Shown: positions 1-5,523 of the stretch, one piece after another
Layout of the letters: each line of letters opens with the position of its first letter
Numbering within the stretch: the first letter of the stretch is position 1
Assembly (NCBI GenBank): GCA_003154135.1
Contig: PMCN01000105.1
Span: 1 to 7,908 of the forward strand
Direction of reading: 5' to 3'
DNA from: Acidimicrobiaceae bacterium
GTDB lineage: Bacteria > Actinomycetota > Acidimicrobiia > Acidimicrobiales > Ilumatobacteraceae
Length of the DNA stretch: 7,908 bases
Translations under genes and position numbers: made by a program
The notes under the pieces: generated by a model
Database searches by the model: none
Seen by the model: only the letters and a program-made list of their open reading frames with translations
Told to the model about the DNA's origin: nothing

Positions 1-248
1 CGCACGTCGGTGGGCCAGTCGGTGATGTCGTCGCCCTGGTAGAAGATGCGACCGCCGGTGACCTCGTACTCCGGGCTGGCGAGCAAGGTGCTGGCCAGGG
101 TGCTCTTGCCCGACCCGTTGGGGCCCATGATGGCGTGCACCTCACCCTCGCTCACCGTGAGCGACAACCCGCGCAGGATGTCGGCCGCATCGCCGTCGTC
201 GGTGACGGGTCGGGCGTGGAGGTCGTCGATGCGGAACAGTTCGCTCAC
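1..248 (-). CDS. sufC: Fe-S cluster assembly ATPase SufC (N-terminal part, cut by window edge)
   Basis: This is the first 82 codons of an ABC-type ATPase whose 3' end lies beyond the left edge. It starts at a GTG (248). The Walker A motif GPNGSGKST is visible at about residues 40-48, preceded by the SufC-typical stretch EGEVHAIM. It is followed by a segment of the form SPEYEVTGGRIFYQGDDITD, which matches the SufC pattern (P-x-YEVT-x-G-x-I) better than that of importer or exporter ATPases. In the family, SufC energises the cytoplasmic SufBCD scaffold that builds Fe-S clusters. The gene follows the desaturase gene after 63 bases, so sufB and sufD are not immediately upstream; they may lie downstream, outside the window. 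A TACACT hexamer ends 6 bases before the GTG, and a GGAG lies 2 bases before it, which is close for a ribosome binding site. The family call is strong; the Walker B and signature motifs are not in view. Confidence 0.9.
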   Translation of the reverse strand, partial: MSELFRIDDLHARPVTDDGDAADILRGLSLTVSEGEVHAIMGPNGSGKSTLASTLLASPEYEVTGGRIFYQGDDITDWPTDV

Positions 249-254
249 GGCTCC

Positions 255-260
255 AGTGTA
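255..260 (-). promoter_or_regulatory. Putative -10 element (TACACT) of sufC
   Basis: On the minus strand, TACACT fits the actinobacterial TANNNT -10 pattern and sits exactly 6 bases before the GTG of sufC. Transcription would then start at or next to the start codon, giving a leaderless mRNA. A weak -35-like TTTCCA lies 18 bases upstream. This is inferred from the sequence pattern only. Confidence 0.4.
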
Positions 261-311
261 TTTCCCCTATGGCCGTAGTGGAAACCCCGCGTCACCGGAA
301 GTGTGGGCAGG

Positions 312-1277
312 CTACGCGGCCGGTGCCAGCGCGGTCGTCGGCTCGGCCTGCAGCGCGCGCCACACGGCGGGATACGACCGGTACTCGATGACGTCGTCGA
401 CGAAGCCGGCGTCGCGGAGGGCGTCGTGCAGCGCGGGCAGGTTGCGGAACGGCACACCTGCGTCGACGTGGTGCGCGAGATGGCAGCCGATGCGGTAGGG
501 CACCAGGATGAAACGAGCGGGAAGGTGCTGGCGCACCGTGTGCGTGCTCTCGCGCTTGTCGGGCGACCGCATCATGCCGCCGTGCTCGGCGACCGAGCGG
601 AGCCGGTTGATCACGCGCCACACGGTGAGGTAGGGCGCCAGCCAGAGCAGCGGGTAGAGCCACCAGTGGCCGCTGGCGATGGCGCCGCCGAGCAGCAGGA
701 CCTGCACGAGCATGATCTTCCAGAACGTGCGACGCGAGCGCTGGTCCGCCGAGCGAGCGTTGGAGAACAGGCCGCGCATGAGCTTCACGCCGGTGCGTCC
801 GGTGGCGTCGCGCACCAGCTTGCGGCGGAAGCTGGCATGTCCGATGGGGTAGCCGCGGTAGAGCGCGATGTCGGGTTCGTCAGGGCCGAACTCGTCGCGG
901 TGGTGAGCCATGTGCACCCGACGGTAGGCGTCGGTGGACGTGAAGGTGGGATAGCCGAGCAGCCAGCGCCCGACGATGTCGTTGGCCCGCTTGTCGCTGA
1001 AGAGCAGCCGGTGCGCCGCTTCGTGCATCAGTGAGGCGAACTGGGCGAACGTGCGACCCATCAGCAGGAACGTCAGCGGCCACACCCACGGCGCCCACCG
1101 CACGCTGGCCCACACGATGGCGGCGGTCTGCACGTAGAGGAAGACCACCGACCACAGGTTCTTCCACGAGGGGATGCGGCGCAGCTGCTCTCGAAACGCG
1201 GCCGTCGGCCGGCCATCGGGCCGGATGAGGGCGGTCTCGTGACAGACCGGGAGCGTGGCGGGCACCATGCCGGGCAT
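312..1277 (-). CDS. Membrane fatty acid desaturase family protein
   Basis: The product has 321 residues and carries the three histidine boxes of integral-membrane, non-haem diiron desaturases/hydroxylases: HEAAH at 85-89, HMAHH at 122-126 and HLAHH at 266-270. An EHGG motif lies at 231-234. Hydrophobic segments at about 42-80 and 188-222 fit the usual paired membrane helices. The family inserts a double bond or hydroxyl into a lipid acyl chain using O2 and electrons from a ferredoxin or similar donor. The lipid substrate cannot be read from sequence. I chose the ATG at 1277 because GAGGG and a TACACT hexamer lie just before it; the ATG at 1268 is a close alternative. The frame stays open to 1481, but that extension runs through a 19-bp tandem repeat and encodes only Pro/Trp/Arg-rich sequence, so I treat it as non-coding. 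The sufC gene follows after 63 bases on the same strand. Confidence 0.85.
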   Translation of the reverse strand: MPGMVPATLPVCHETALIRPDGRPTAAFREQLRRIPSWKNLWSVVFLYVQTAAIVWASVRWAPWVWPLTFLLMGRTFAQFASLMHEAAHRLLFSDKRANDIVGRWLLGYPTFTSTDAYRRVHMAHHRDEFGPDEPDIALYRGYPIGHASFRRKLVRDATGRTGVKLMRGLFSNARSADQRSRRTFWKIMLVQVLLLGGAIASGHWWLYPLLWLAPYLTVWRVINRLRSVAEHGGMMRSPDKRESTHTVRQHLPARFILVPYRIGCHLAHHVDAGVPFRNLPALHDALRDAGFVDDVIEYRSYPAVWRALQAEPTTALAPAA

Positions 1278-1284
1278 CGCCCTC

Positions 1285-1290
1285 AGTGTA
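1285..1290 (-). promoter_or_regulatory. Putative -10 element (TACACT) of the desaturase gene
   Basis: TACACT on the minus strand ends 7 bases before the ATG at 1277. It is the same hexamer at nearly the same distance as at sufC. The intervening bases GAGGGCG also contain a Shine-Dalgarno-like GAGGG, so the start could be leaderless or use a very short leader. No convincing -35 is visible. Confidence 0.35.
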
Positions 1291-1330
1291 CGACCCGGCC
1301 GTGTGCGAGCCAGGCCCCGGTCGCGAGACA

Positions 1331-1370
1331 CGAGTGGGCACTCGCCCCCCGGGGCGCGAGTGAGCACTCG
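1331..1370. repeat. Cluster of three short palindromes
   Basis: Three inverted repeats are packed into 40 bases. They are CGAGTG-GG-CACTCG (1331-1344), CGCCCC-CC-GGGGCG (1343-1356) and CGAGTG-AG-CACTCG (1357-1370). The outer two are copies of each other with one spacer difference. They lie in the non-coding gap between the 138-residue protein gene and the desaturase gene and abut the 19-bp tandem array. They could fold as terminator-like or mRNA-end hairpins, although no T-run follows, or act as a dyad binding site. Confidence 0.7.
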
Positions 1371-1484
1371 GGTGGCGGTTGCCCACTCGGGTGGCGTCCA
1401 CCGACTCGGGTGGGGGTTGCCCACTCGGGTGGGGGTTGCCCACTCGGGTGGGGGTTGCCCACTCGGGTGGGGGTTGCCCACTCG
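1366..1484. repeat. 19-bp tandem repeat array, six copies
   Basis: The unit ACTCGGGTGGGGGTTGCCC repeats head to tail at 1366, 1385, 1404, 1423, 1442 and 1461, followed by a partial ACTCG at 1480-1484. The last four copies are identical. The first has one change, and the second is diverged in its 3' half. Each junction forms a small hairpin, CCCAC-TCGG-GTGGG. The period is not a multiple of three, so no single reading frame is preserved and the array is very unlikely to be coding. It fills most of the 209-base gap between two minus-strand genes and ends about 75 bases upstream of the putative desaturase promoter. Its function is unknown. Confidence 0.9.
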
Positions 1485-1486
1485 CC

Positions 1487-1903
1487 TCAGGGGTGGGCGA
1501 GGAGGTCTTCCTTCCAGGCGCGAAAGCGTGTCGACGTAGCGCCGCTCGGGCCGGCACCCTCGCCGTTCACCGAGTCGCCGCCGGCATCGTGGTGTTCGGG
1601 CTGCAGGCGGAAGGTGTGCTGGCGGCTCAGGTCGGCGGCGTCGGCCGCCCAGTACCAGGCGTCACCCGTGGCCGGCCCTGCGCGCCACAGCAGCCAGCGA
1701 CCGATGCGACGCTTGTACTCGGCCTCGGGCCGGCCGGGCAGGTCGTCACCCAGCTGTCGCAGTTCGGAGGGCGCCTCCACCCACGCCGAGGCGACGATGT
1801 TGCGGTCGCGCACCGGGGTGTCGGGCAGGTCGCTGGTGTGCAGCGGCGTGTGGTCGGCAGGGCGCTCGTAGTAGGGCAGCGCCGAGCTGGGCTCACCAGC
1901 CAC
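1487..1903 (-). CDS. Conserved-looking hypothetical protein, 138 residues
   Basis: I do not recognise a family. The product is soluble and lacks a signal peptide or membrane segment. It is rich in Trp and Tyr in the middle, with a basic-aromatic core RRIGRWLLWRAG at about residues 65-76 and then DAWYWAAD at 81-88. Such a core may form a beta-rich fold, but I infer no function. The start is a GTG at 1903 that overlaps the 3' end of the upstream hydrolase gene by 11 bases. A GGAG lies about 10 bases before it. The overlap suggests translational coupling, so the two products may be made together. The C-terminal 40 residues are Gly/Ser/Pro-rich and look disordered. Confidence 0.75.
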   Translation of the reverse strand: MAGEPSSALPYYERPADHTPLHTSDLPDTPVRDRNIVASAWVEAPSELRQLGDDLPGRPEAEYKRRIGRWLLWRAGPATGDAWYWAADAADLSRQHTFRLQPEHHDAGGDSVNGEGAGPSGATSTRFRAWKEDLLAHP

Positions 1904-2507
1904 GGTCGACCCACTCCTGCAGGTGCGGGCGCTCGTTGCCGATGGTGGTGCTCACGCCGTGGCCGGGCATCACGATGGTGTGTGCGGGCAGTGTGAACAG
2001 CTTGTTGTCGATGGAATCGATGATGGTGGCGAAGTCGGCGCCGTCGAACTTGGTGTTGCCCGGCCCGCCGGGGAACAGCGTGTCGCCGCTGAACAGCAAC
2101 GGCGCGCCCTCCACGAGGAAGCTCACCGAGCCACGCGTGTGGCCCGGGTTGTGGATCGCGTGCAGCCGCAGCCGGCCCACCTCGATGACCTCGGCGTCGT
2201 CGATGAACGCGTCATAACCGACGTCTTTCAGCATCGGCGCATCGAGGCTGTTGACCGCCACCTCGTAGCCCGCCTCGCGGATCTGTGGCACGGCCTGGAT
2301 GTGATCCCAGTGGCCGTGCGTTTCCAGCACGCGGCGCACGCCCAGCCGCTGGCACAGCTCGAGCAGGCGGTCGTGCTCGTTGGCCGCGTCGATGAGCACG
2401 GCGTCGCCGGTCGCGCGACAGCGCAGCACGAAGACGTTGTTGTCGTAGGAGCCGACCACCACCCGGTGGATCTCCAACCGGCTGTCGGCCCAGTGGAGCG
2501 TGGTCAT
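1893..2507 (-). CDS. Metallo-beta-lactamase-fold hydrolase (glyoxalase II-like)
   Basis: The product has 204 residues. It carries the zinc-binding motif H64-x-H66-x-D68-H69 (THGHWDH), then H123 in NPGHTRGS, D142 in FSGDTLF and H183 in MPGHG. This is the complete ligand set expected for a dinuclear-metal hydrolase of this superfamily. Size and motif order fit small hydroxyacylglutathione-hydrolase-like proteins, which cleave thioesters. Many relatives act on other substrates, and actinobacteria generally lack glutathione, so the substrate stays open. The protein is predicted cytoplasmic because no signal peptide is seen. The ATG at 2507 is supported by a TAGGGT hexamer 6 bases upstream, whose AGGG could also serve as ribosome binding site. 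The gene overlaps the next minus-strand gene and is divergent from the CAP-domain gene. Confidence 0.9.
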   Translation of the reverse strand: MTTLHWADSRLEIHRVVVGSYDNNVFVLRCRATGDAVLIDAANEHDRLLELCQRLGVRRVLETHGHWDHIQAVPQIREAGYEVAVNSLDAPMLKDVGYDAFIDDAEVIEVGRLRLHAIHNPGHTRGSVSFLVEGAPLLFSGDTLFPGGPGNTKFDGADFATIIDSIDNKLFTLPAHTIVMPGHGVSTTIGNERPHLQEWVDRGW

Positions 2508-2513
2508 CTCGAC

Positions 2514-2519
2514 ACCCTA
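2514..2519 (-). promoter_or_regulatory. Putative -10 element (TAGGGT) of the hydrolase gene
   Basis: TAGGGT on the minus strand ends 6 bases before the ATG. A TTGGTC resembling a -35 lies 16 bases upstream of it, which makes this the most complete promoter candidate in the window. It could direct a leaderless transcript. The embedded AGGG could instead be a ribosome binding site. Confidence 0.4.
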
Positions 2520-2612
2520 ACCAACGGGACATGACGACCAACGACAGGTCTCAAGAGCGGTCGAGCGGCTGCCGATGAAGGAGCGAAGGCCCGCGGCAAG
2601 TGTTACAGTTTC

Positions 2613-3152
2613 ATGACGGCCACCTCGGCACAGCGGGCAGAAACGGACATCATCGACATGCGCACGCCTCGAGTGCTCGGCGCCTACGGCGTCACCATGG
2701 TCCTGGCCCTGTTCGGGTCGTCCGCGCTGTTGCGCACGTGTGCACCCCCTCCGGCGGTCACCACGCTCAACGTCGTCTCCGACTGCGTCAGCCGCACCAA
2801 CAACGAGCGCACGTCACGCGGTCTGGCCGCGCTGGTGGTCGACGCCCGGCTCAACACCGCCGCGGCCGGCCATTCCACGTACCAGGCACAGAACAACCTG
2901 ATGACCCACACCGGCGCGGGCGGCACGAGCCCCGGCACGCGCATGACCAAGGCGGGCTACGTGTGGCGCACCTGGGGCGAGAACGTCGCCGCCGGGCAGC
3001 CCGATTGCGCGTCGGTGATCGGGGCCTGGATGAACAGCGCCGGCCACCGCGCCAACATCCTCAACCCGGCGTTCACCAACATCGGTCTCGCCGGCGTGAA
3101 GTCGGCGAAGGGCACCATCTACTGGACGATGGACCTCGCTGCGCCGCGCTGA
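2613..3152 (+). CDS. CAP-domain (SCP/PR1, YkwD-like) secreted or membrane-anchored protein
   Basis: The product has up to 179 residues. A basic-then-hydrophobic segment (about residues 17-40) looks like a signal peptide or N-terminal anchor. A CAP domain spans about 55-175. Visible CAP features are the N-terminal helix with NNERTSRGL (63-71), H99 in the MTHTG stretch, E123-N124 in GENVAAG, and W139 with H145 in the WMNSAGHRANILNP region. H99, E123 and H145 could form the usual CAP cavity. C58 and C132 could form a disulfide. CAP proteins are extracellular, and the role of bacterial ones is mostly unknown. The ATG at 2658 (residue 16) would give a more normal signal peptide starting MRTPRV. 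Neither start has a clear ribosome binding site, so the N-terminus is uncertain. The 3' end overlaps the opposite-strand ferredoxin gene by 34 bases. Confidence 0.85.
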   Translation: MTATSAQRAETDIIDMRTPRVLGAYGVTMVLALFGSSALLRTCAPPPAVTTLNVVSDCVSRTNNERTSRGLAALVVDARLNTAAAGHSTYQAQNNLMTHTGAGGTSPGTRMTKAGYVWRTWGENVAAGQPDCASVIGAWMNSAGHRANILNPAFTNIGLAGVKSAKGTIYWTMDLAAPR

Positions 3153-3568
3153 GCCGTCGCTGCCGATGCCGCTGCCGATGACGGCACGATCTGCAGCAGC
3201 CGCGTCTTGGGGCACGACACCTTGCGGCCGTCGTCACACTTCGGACAGCTGAACTCGTCGGCGCCGGACGCGCGCCAGAGCGTGGTGCCACAGGTGCTGC
3301 ACTGCTGCTGCCAGATCGCGCACTCGGTGCCCTCGAGCCTGTTCGACTGCAGCGGGCAGCCGTGACCGTGGCACACCGGGAACCGCGGATCCTCCACGAT
3401 CGCGGTCTCGGGGCACTTGGCCACGCACGCCATGCAGTCGTCACAGGTGTACGGGTCGATCTCGAAGATGCCGAGGAACGAGTCGGTCTTGGTGAGCGCC
3501 TGCGAGTGGCACGAGTAGTCGCACGCGCCACAGCCGATGCAGCGGTCCTGCAGCACCATCAGGCTCAT
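3119..3568 (-). CDS. Ferredoxin-type 2x[4Fe-4S] protein with cysteine-rich C-terminal zinc-ribbon-like region
   Basis: The product has 149 residues. The first cluster motif is C10-xx-C13-xx-C16-xxx-C20, followed by His instead of the usual Pro. The second is C42-xx-C45-xx-C48-xxx-C52-Pro. This is the 2x[4Fe-4S] ferredoxin pattern. Further cysteines follow at 66, 71 and 83. C90-xx-C93 and C108-xx-C111 then resemble a four-cysteine zinc ribbon, with another Cys at 119. The last 25 residues are Ala/Ser-rich. The likely role is cytoplasmic electron transfer, probably to the diiron protein of the same operon (inferred from context). The ATG at 3568 overlaps the upstream stop as ATGA; a second Met lies three codons on. 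The open frame continues upstream to 3808, but that part is a shadow of the zinc-ribbon gene. It is the last gene of the operon, and its end overlaps the convergent CAP gene. Confidence 0.85.
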   Translation of the reverse strand: MSLMVLQDRCIGCGACDYSCHSQALTKTDSFLGIFEIDPYTCDDCMACVAKCPETAIVEDPRFPVCHGHGCPLQSNRLEGTECAIWQQQCSTCGTTLWRASGADEFSCPKCDDGRKVSCPKTRLLQIVPSSAAASAATAQRGAARSIVQ

Positions 3569-3771
3569 GCGGGCGAAGCCTCCACCGGGTTCTGCGGGTG
3601 GAACCGGCGCAGCTCGCCCATGCAGCCGAGGTGCACCCAGGGGGCCACGTCGACGCCTATGGCGGCCGTCTTCGGTTCGTACTTCGCGCCGGTCCACTCC
3701 CACCAGCCGTACGGCACGTCGACGACCTTGTCGATCGGCATGCCGCAGTTCGGGCACAGAGGTGCATCCAT
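3565..3771 (-). CDS. Small zinc-ribbon-like protein, 68 residues
   Basis: The product begins MDAPLCPNCGMPID, with C6-xx-C9, and has H47-xx-C50 (HLGC) later, so it could bind one zinc through CxxC...HxxC. The middle is aromatic (GWWEW at 22-26). I do not know a named family. It may be a small accessory or adaptor protein for the neighbouring redox proteins, but that rests on position only. The ATG at 3771 is chosen because AAAGGA sits six bases before it. The gene starts 17 bases after the SCP2-like gene stops, and its stop overlaps the ferredoxin start (ATGA). This indicates translational coupling and supports the gene being real despite its size. Confidence 0.75.
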   Translation of the reverse strand: MDAPLCPNCGMPIDKVVDVPYGWWEWTGAKYEPKTAAIGVDVAPWVHLGCMGELRRFHPQNPVEASPA

Positions 3772-3788
3772 GTCGGTTCCTTTGTCGC

Positions 3789-4223
3789 TCAGCCGGCGGC
3801 CACGGCAAGGCCTGCCGCGCCGTCGAGGTATTCCTGCAGGGTCTGGTTGAAGCGCGAGAACTTGTCGGTCCCCATCGGGTCGTCGCCGCGCAGCCTCACC
3901 TCGGTGGCCAGTAGTGCGAGGCTGTTGATGGTGAGGCGACCGCTCGCGCTCCCGTTGGCGGTGATGTCGTCGAACATCGCCTGCCACGTGGCGAACGGTC
4001 CGTCGAGGTAGAAGTCGGCGAGATGGGCCTCGCCGGCCGCGATCTCGTCGGCTGCTTCACATCGGAGGCCCTCGAACACGAGACGCACGGCGAAGTCGCC
4101 GGCATCGTTGCGCATCACCAGCGCGGCCACCATGTCGGCGTCGCCGAGCACCCGGAAGTGCTCGGGGTGTTCGTTCATGTGGTCGGCCAGTGCGCCGAAG
4201 AACTGCTCGCTGTCGATCTTCAT
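3789..4223 (-). CDS. SCP2-like sterol/lipid-carrier domain protein
   Basis: The product has 144 residues and is soluble. The C-terminal half has the layout of SCP2-type domains. It shows an acidic segment ending in DGPFATWQAMFDDI (about residues 74-87), then an N-S-A-rich turn, GRLTI and a downstream LLATEVRLRGDD strand-like stretch that closes the hydrophobic pocket. The N-terminus starts MKIDSEQFFGALADHM and looks helical. Proteins of this fold hold hydrophobic ligands such as fatty acyl chains or sterols, and some bacterial members are fused to or encoded beside enzymes that modify such molecules. The ATG at 4223 has GAGAGG 8 bases upstream and lies 11 bases after the diiron gene stop. The family call is by pattern and moderately sure; the ligand is unknown. 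Confidence 0.6.
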   Translation of the reverse strand: MKIDSEQFFGALADHMNEHPEHFRVLGDADMVAALVMRNDAGDFAVRLVFEGLRCEAADEIAAGEAHLADFYLDGPFATWQAMFDDITANGSASGRLTINSLALLATEVRLRGDDPMGTDKFSRFNQTLQEYLDGAAGLAVAAG

Positions 4224-4234
4224 CTCGGTGCCTC

Positions 4235-5326
4235 TCAGTTCGCCAACACGGTGTCGGGATCGATGCCCAGCAGCTCGAGCGGCAGCGTGGTGCGGTGCAG
4301 GCGGCTGATGCCGGCTCGCTCGCAGCGGGCGAGGTAGGAGGTGAACTGCTTGCGCTGCAGTTCGATCTGCAGCGGGAAGCCCTTGTCCTCGACGTGCTCC
4401 ACACCGCCGCCCAGCAGCACGGCGAGTGCGGTGCCGAAGTCCTGGTTGGTGCCGAAGGCGGTGAGGACCGCCTCGCCGTGGTCGAGCGCCTCGTGGATCT
4501 CCTCGGCGACGTCGGGGTCCTGCTCGACCGCGTACCGGATGTGCATCGTGCCGTAGGCGACGTGGCGTGCCTCGTCCTGCATGGCCATGCGGAACATGCG
4601 CTTCTCGACGGGGGAGGGGGCGATGAGCTCGCCCATGCGGAAGATGTCGAGGATGAAGCCCTCACCGAGAAGGTGCATCAGCGCGGTGGCCTGCGTGTAG
4701 CTCTTGGCCTCGATGATGGTGCGCAGCAGGCCCTCGCTCGACCCGCGCGACATGAGGAGGCCGCCGCCGTTGGCAAGCGCACGCTTGCGGAAGACCTCGG
4801 CGTGACGCGCCTCGTCCATGATCTGGGTGCAGAGGAACATCTTGGCTTCGATGAAGTCGTGGTTCATGCGCCACATCCACTTCGCCGGCAGGTCGGCCGC
4901 GATCATCTCCACCTCGGTGAGCGTCGTGCACACCTGGCACATCGCGTGCTCGATGTCGTCGGGCAGCTCCGGCAGCTCGGCCCACGGGATGTCGCGGGTC
5001 GCGCTCCACTGGCGGGCGACAGCCTCCTCGTACAGCTCGACCACGTTGTCGGCCCACACGTCACTCTTCTTGTTGAGGATGTACCCCATGTCGGGCGTGT
5101 CGGGATCGACGTCCGCGCCGCGTGGTGCCATCGAGCGGTGCTGCGGGTTGTCGGGCACCTCGCCGTAGGAGCCGACGGCGATGTCCATCATGGTGAGGCC
5201 GCGCGGACCGGGCTTGGGCTTGACGCCCCACTCGCTCTTCGCGCCGCGCAGCCACTTCCAGTCGAGTGGCGCCCCGATCGGCGACACCTCCGGCAGGTTG
5301 TCGTACGTGTGCTCAGTGACCGTCAT
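4235..5326 (-). CDS. Carboxylate-bridged diiron protein (ferritin/R2/monooxygenase fold)
   Basis: The product has 363 residues. It shows the ligand pattern of four-helix diiron oxidases. E138 or E140 lies in TLTEVEM, and E172-xx-H175 in DEARHAEVF follows about 32 residues later. E222 in LLGEGF is followed 30 residues later by E252-xx-H255 in DEARHVAYG. Both halves carry the same DEARH motif, as expected from an internal duplication. Family members use O2 to make a radical or to oxygenate or desaturate a substrate; ribonucleotide reductase R2 and bacterial multicomponent monooxygenases share this layout. A C130-xx-C133 pair sits just before the first ligand helix. The N-terminal ~80 residues are Pro/Gly-rich. 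The first gene of a four-gene operon, it has a strong CGGAGGG ribosome binding site 7 bases before the ATG. The substrate is unknown; an encoded SCP2-like protein and ferredoxin argue for an oxygenase on a hydrophobic compound over a reductase subunit. Confidence 0.8.
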   Translation of the reverse strand: MTVTEHTYDNLPEVSPIGAPLDWKWLRGAKSEWGVKPKPGPRGLTMMDIAVGSYGEVPDNPQHRSMAPRGADVDPDTPDMGYILNKKSDVWADNVVELYEEAVARQWSATRDIPWAELPELPDDIEHAMCQVCTTLTEVEMIAADLPAKWMWRMNHDFIEAKMFLCTQIMDEARHAEVFRKRALANGGGLLMSRGSSEGLLRTIIEAKSYTQATALMHLLGEGFILDIFRMGELIAPSPVEKRMFRMAMQDEARHVAYGTMHIRYAVEQDPDVAEEIHEALDHGEAVLTAFGTNQDFGTALAVLLGGGVEHVEDKGFPLQIELQRKQFTSYLARCERAGISRLHRTTLPLELLGIDPDTVLAN

Positions 5327-5349
5327 CGGTCGACCCTCCGATCGAGAAC

Positions 5350-5363
5350 CGGACCCCCGTCCG
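5350..5363. repeat. Short hairpin in the leader of the diiron operon
   Basis: CGGAC-CCCC-GTCCG is a perfect 5-bp stem with a 4-base loop, located 24 bases upstream of the diiron gene start. On the operon's mRNA it would lie just before the ribosome binding site. It may be chance in such GC-rich DNA. Confidence 0.35.
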
Positions 5364-5368
5364 ATACA

Positions 5369-5395
5369 TGAGACGAGTTGACACGAAATGTCTCA
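5369..5395. promoter_or_regulatory. Putative operator: TGAGAC-N15-GTCTCA inverted repeat
   Basis: TGAGAC at 5369-5374 is mirrored by GTCTCA at 5390-5395, with centres 21 bases apart (two helical turns). It lies between the divergent diiron operon and the deacetylase gene, 43-69 bases before the diiron ATG, where a repressor dyad would be expected. Next to it, TGTCTCAC-TGTCTCTC (5389-5404) is an 8-bp near-direct repeat. A perfect plus-strand TTGACA (5378-5383) lies inside the dyad but has no matching -10. No regulator gene is in the window. Confidence 0.4.
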
Positions 5396-5523
5396 CTGTC
5401 TCTCAGCGGCAAGAGTCCCTGGGTGAAGTGACCTTCGGCCCTAGTGGGAGGGTGCGCGCGGCACTTGCCCGAGGCGGGGTGGGGCGCGTGACTGGAGGTG
5501 GGCGACGACCCGGGAGGTGTGCG

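Noticed and set aside
303..1034. Plus-strand open frame of 243 codons opposite the desaturase
   Set aside because: The desaturase on the minus strand has all three histidine boxes; this frame has no recognisable domain or start signal.
1278..1481. N-terminal extension of the desaturase frame to an ATG at 1481
   Set aside because: It translates the 19-bp tandem array into Pro/Trp/Arg-rich repeats, has no ribosome binding site, and lies upstream of the better-supported start at 1277.
1331..1484. Possible CRISPR array
   Set aside because: The units are directly abutting 19-mers with no unique spacers, and no cas gene is present.
3572..3808. Upstream extension of the ferredoxin frame to 3808
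   Set aside because: It is an Arg-rich shadow of the zinc-ribbon gene in another frame; the ATGA overlap at 3565-3568 gives a natural start.
4190..5371. Long plus-strand open frame (393 codons) opposite the diiron gene
   Set aside because: It is the antisense shadow of a gene with clear motifs. High GC content keeps such frames open, and the translation is His/Arg/Val-rich without any domain.
5378..5383. Perfect TTGACA as a -35 for the deacetylase gene
   Set aside because: No -10-like hexamer follows at 16-19 bases, and the gene starts 140 bases further on.
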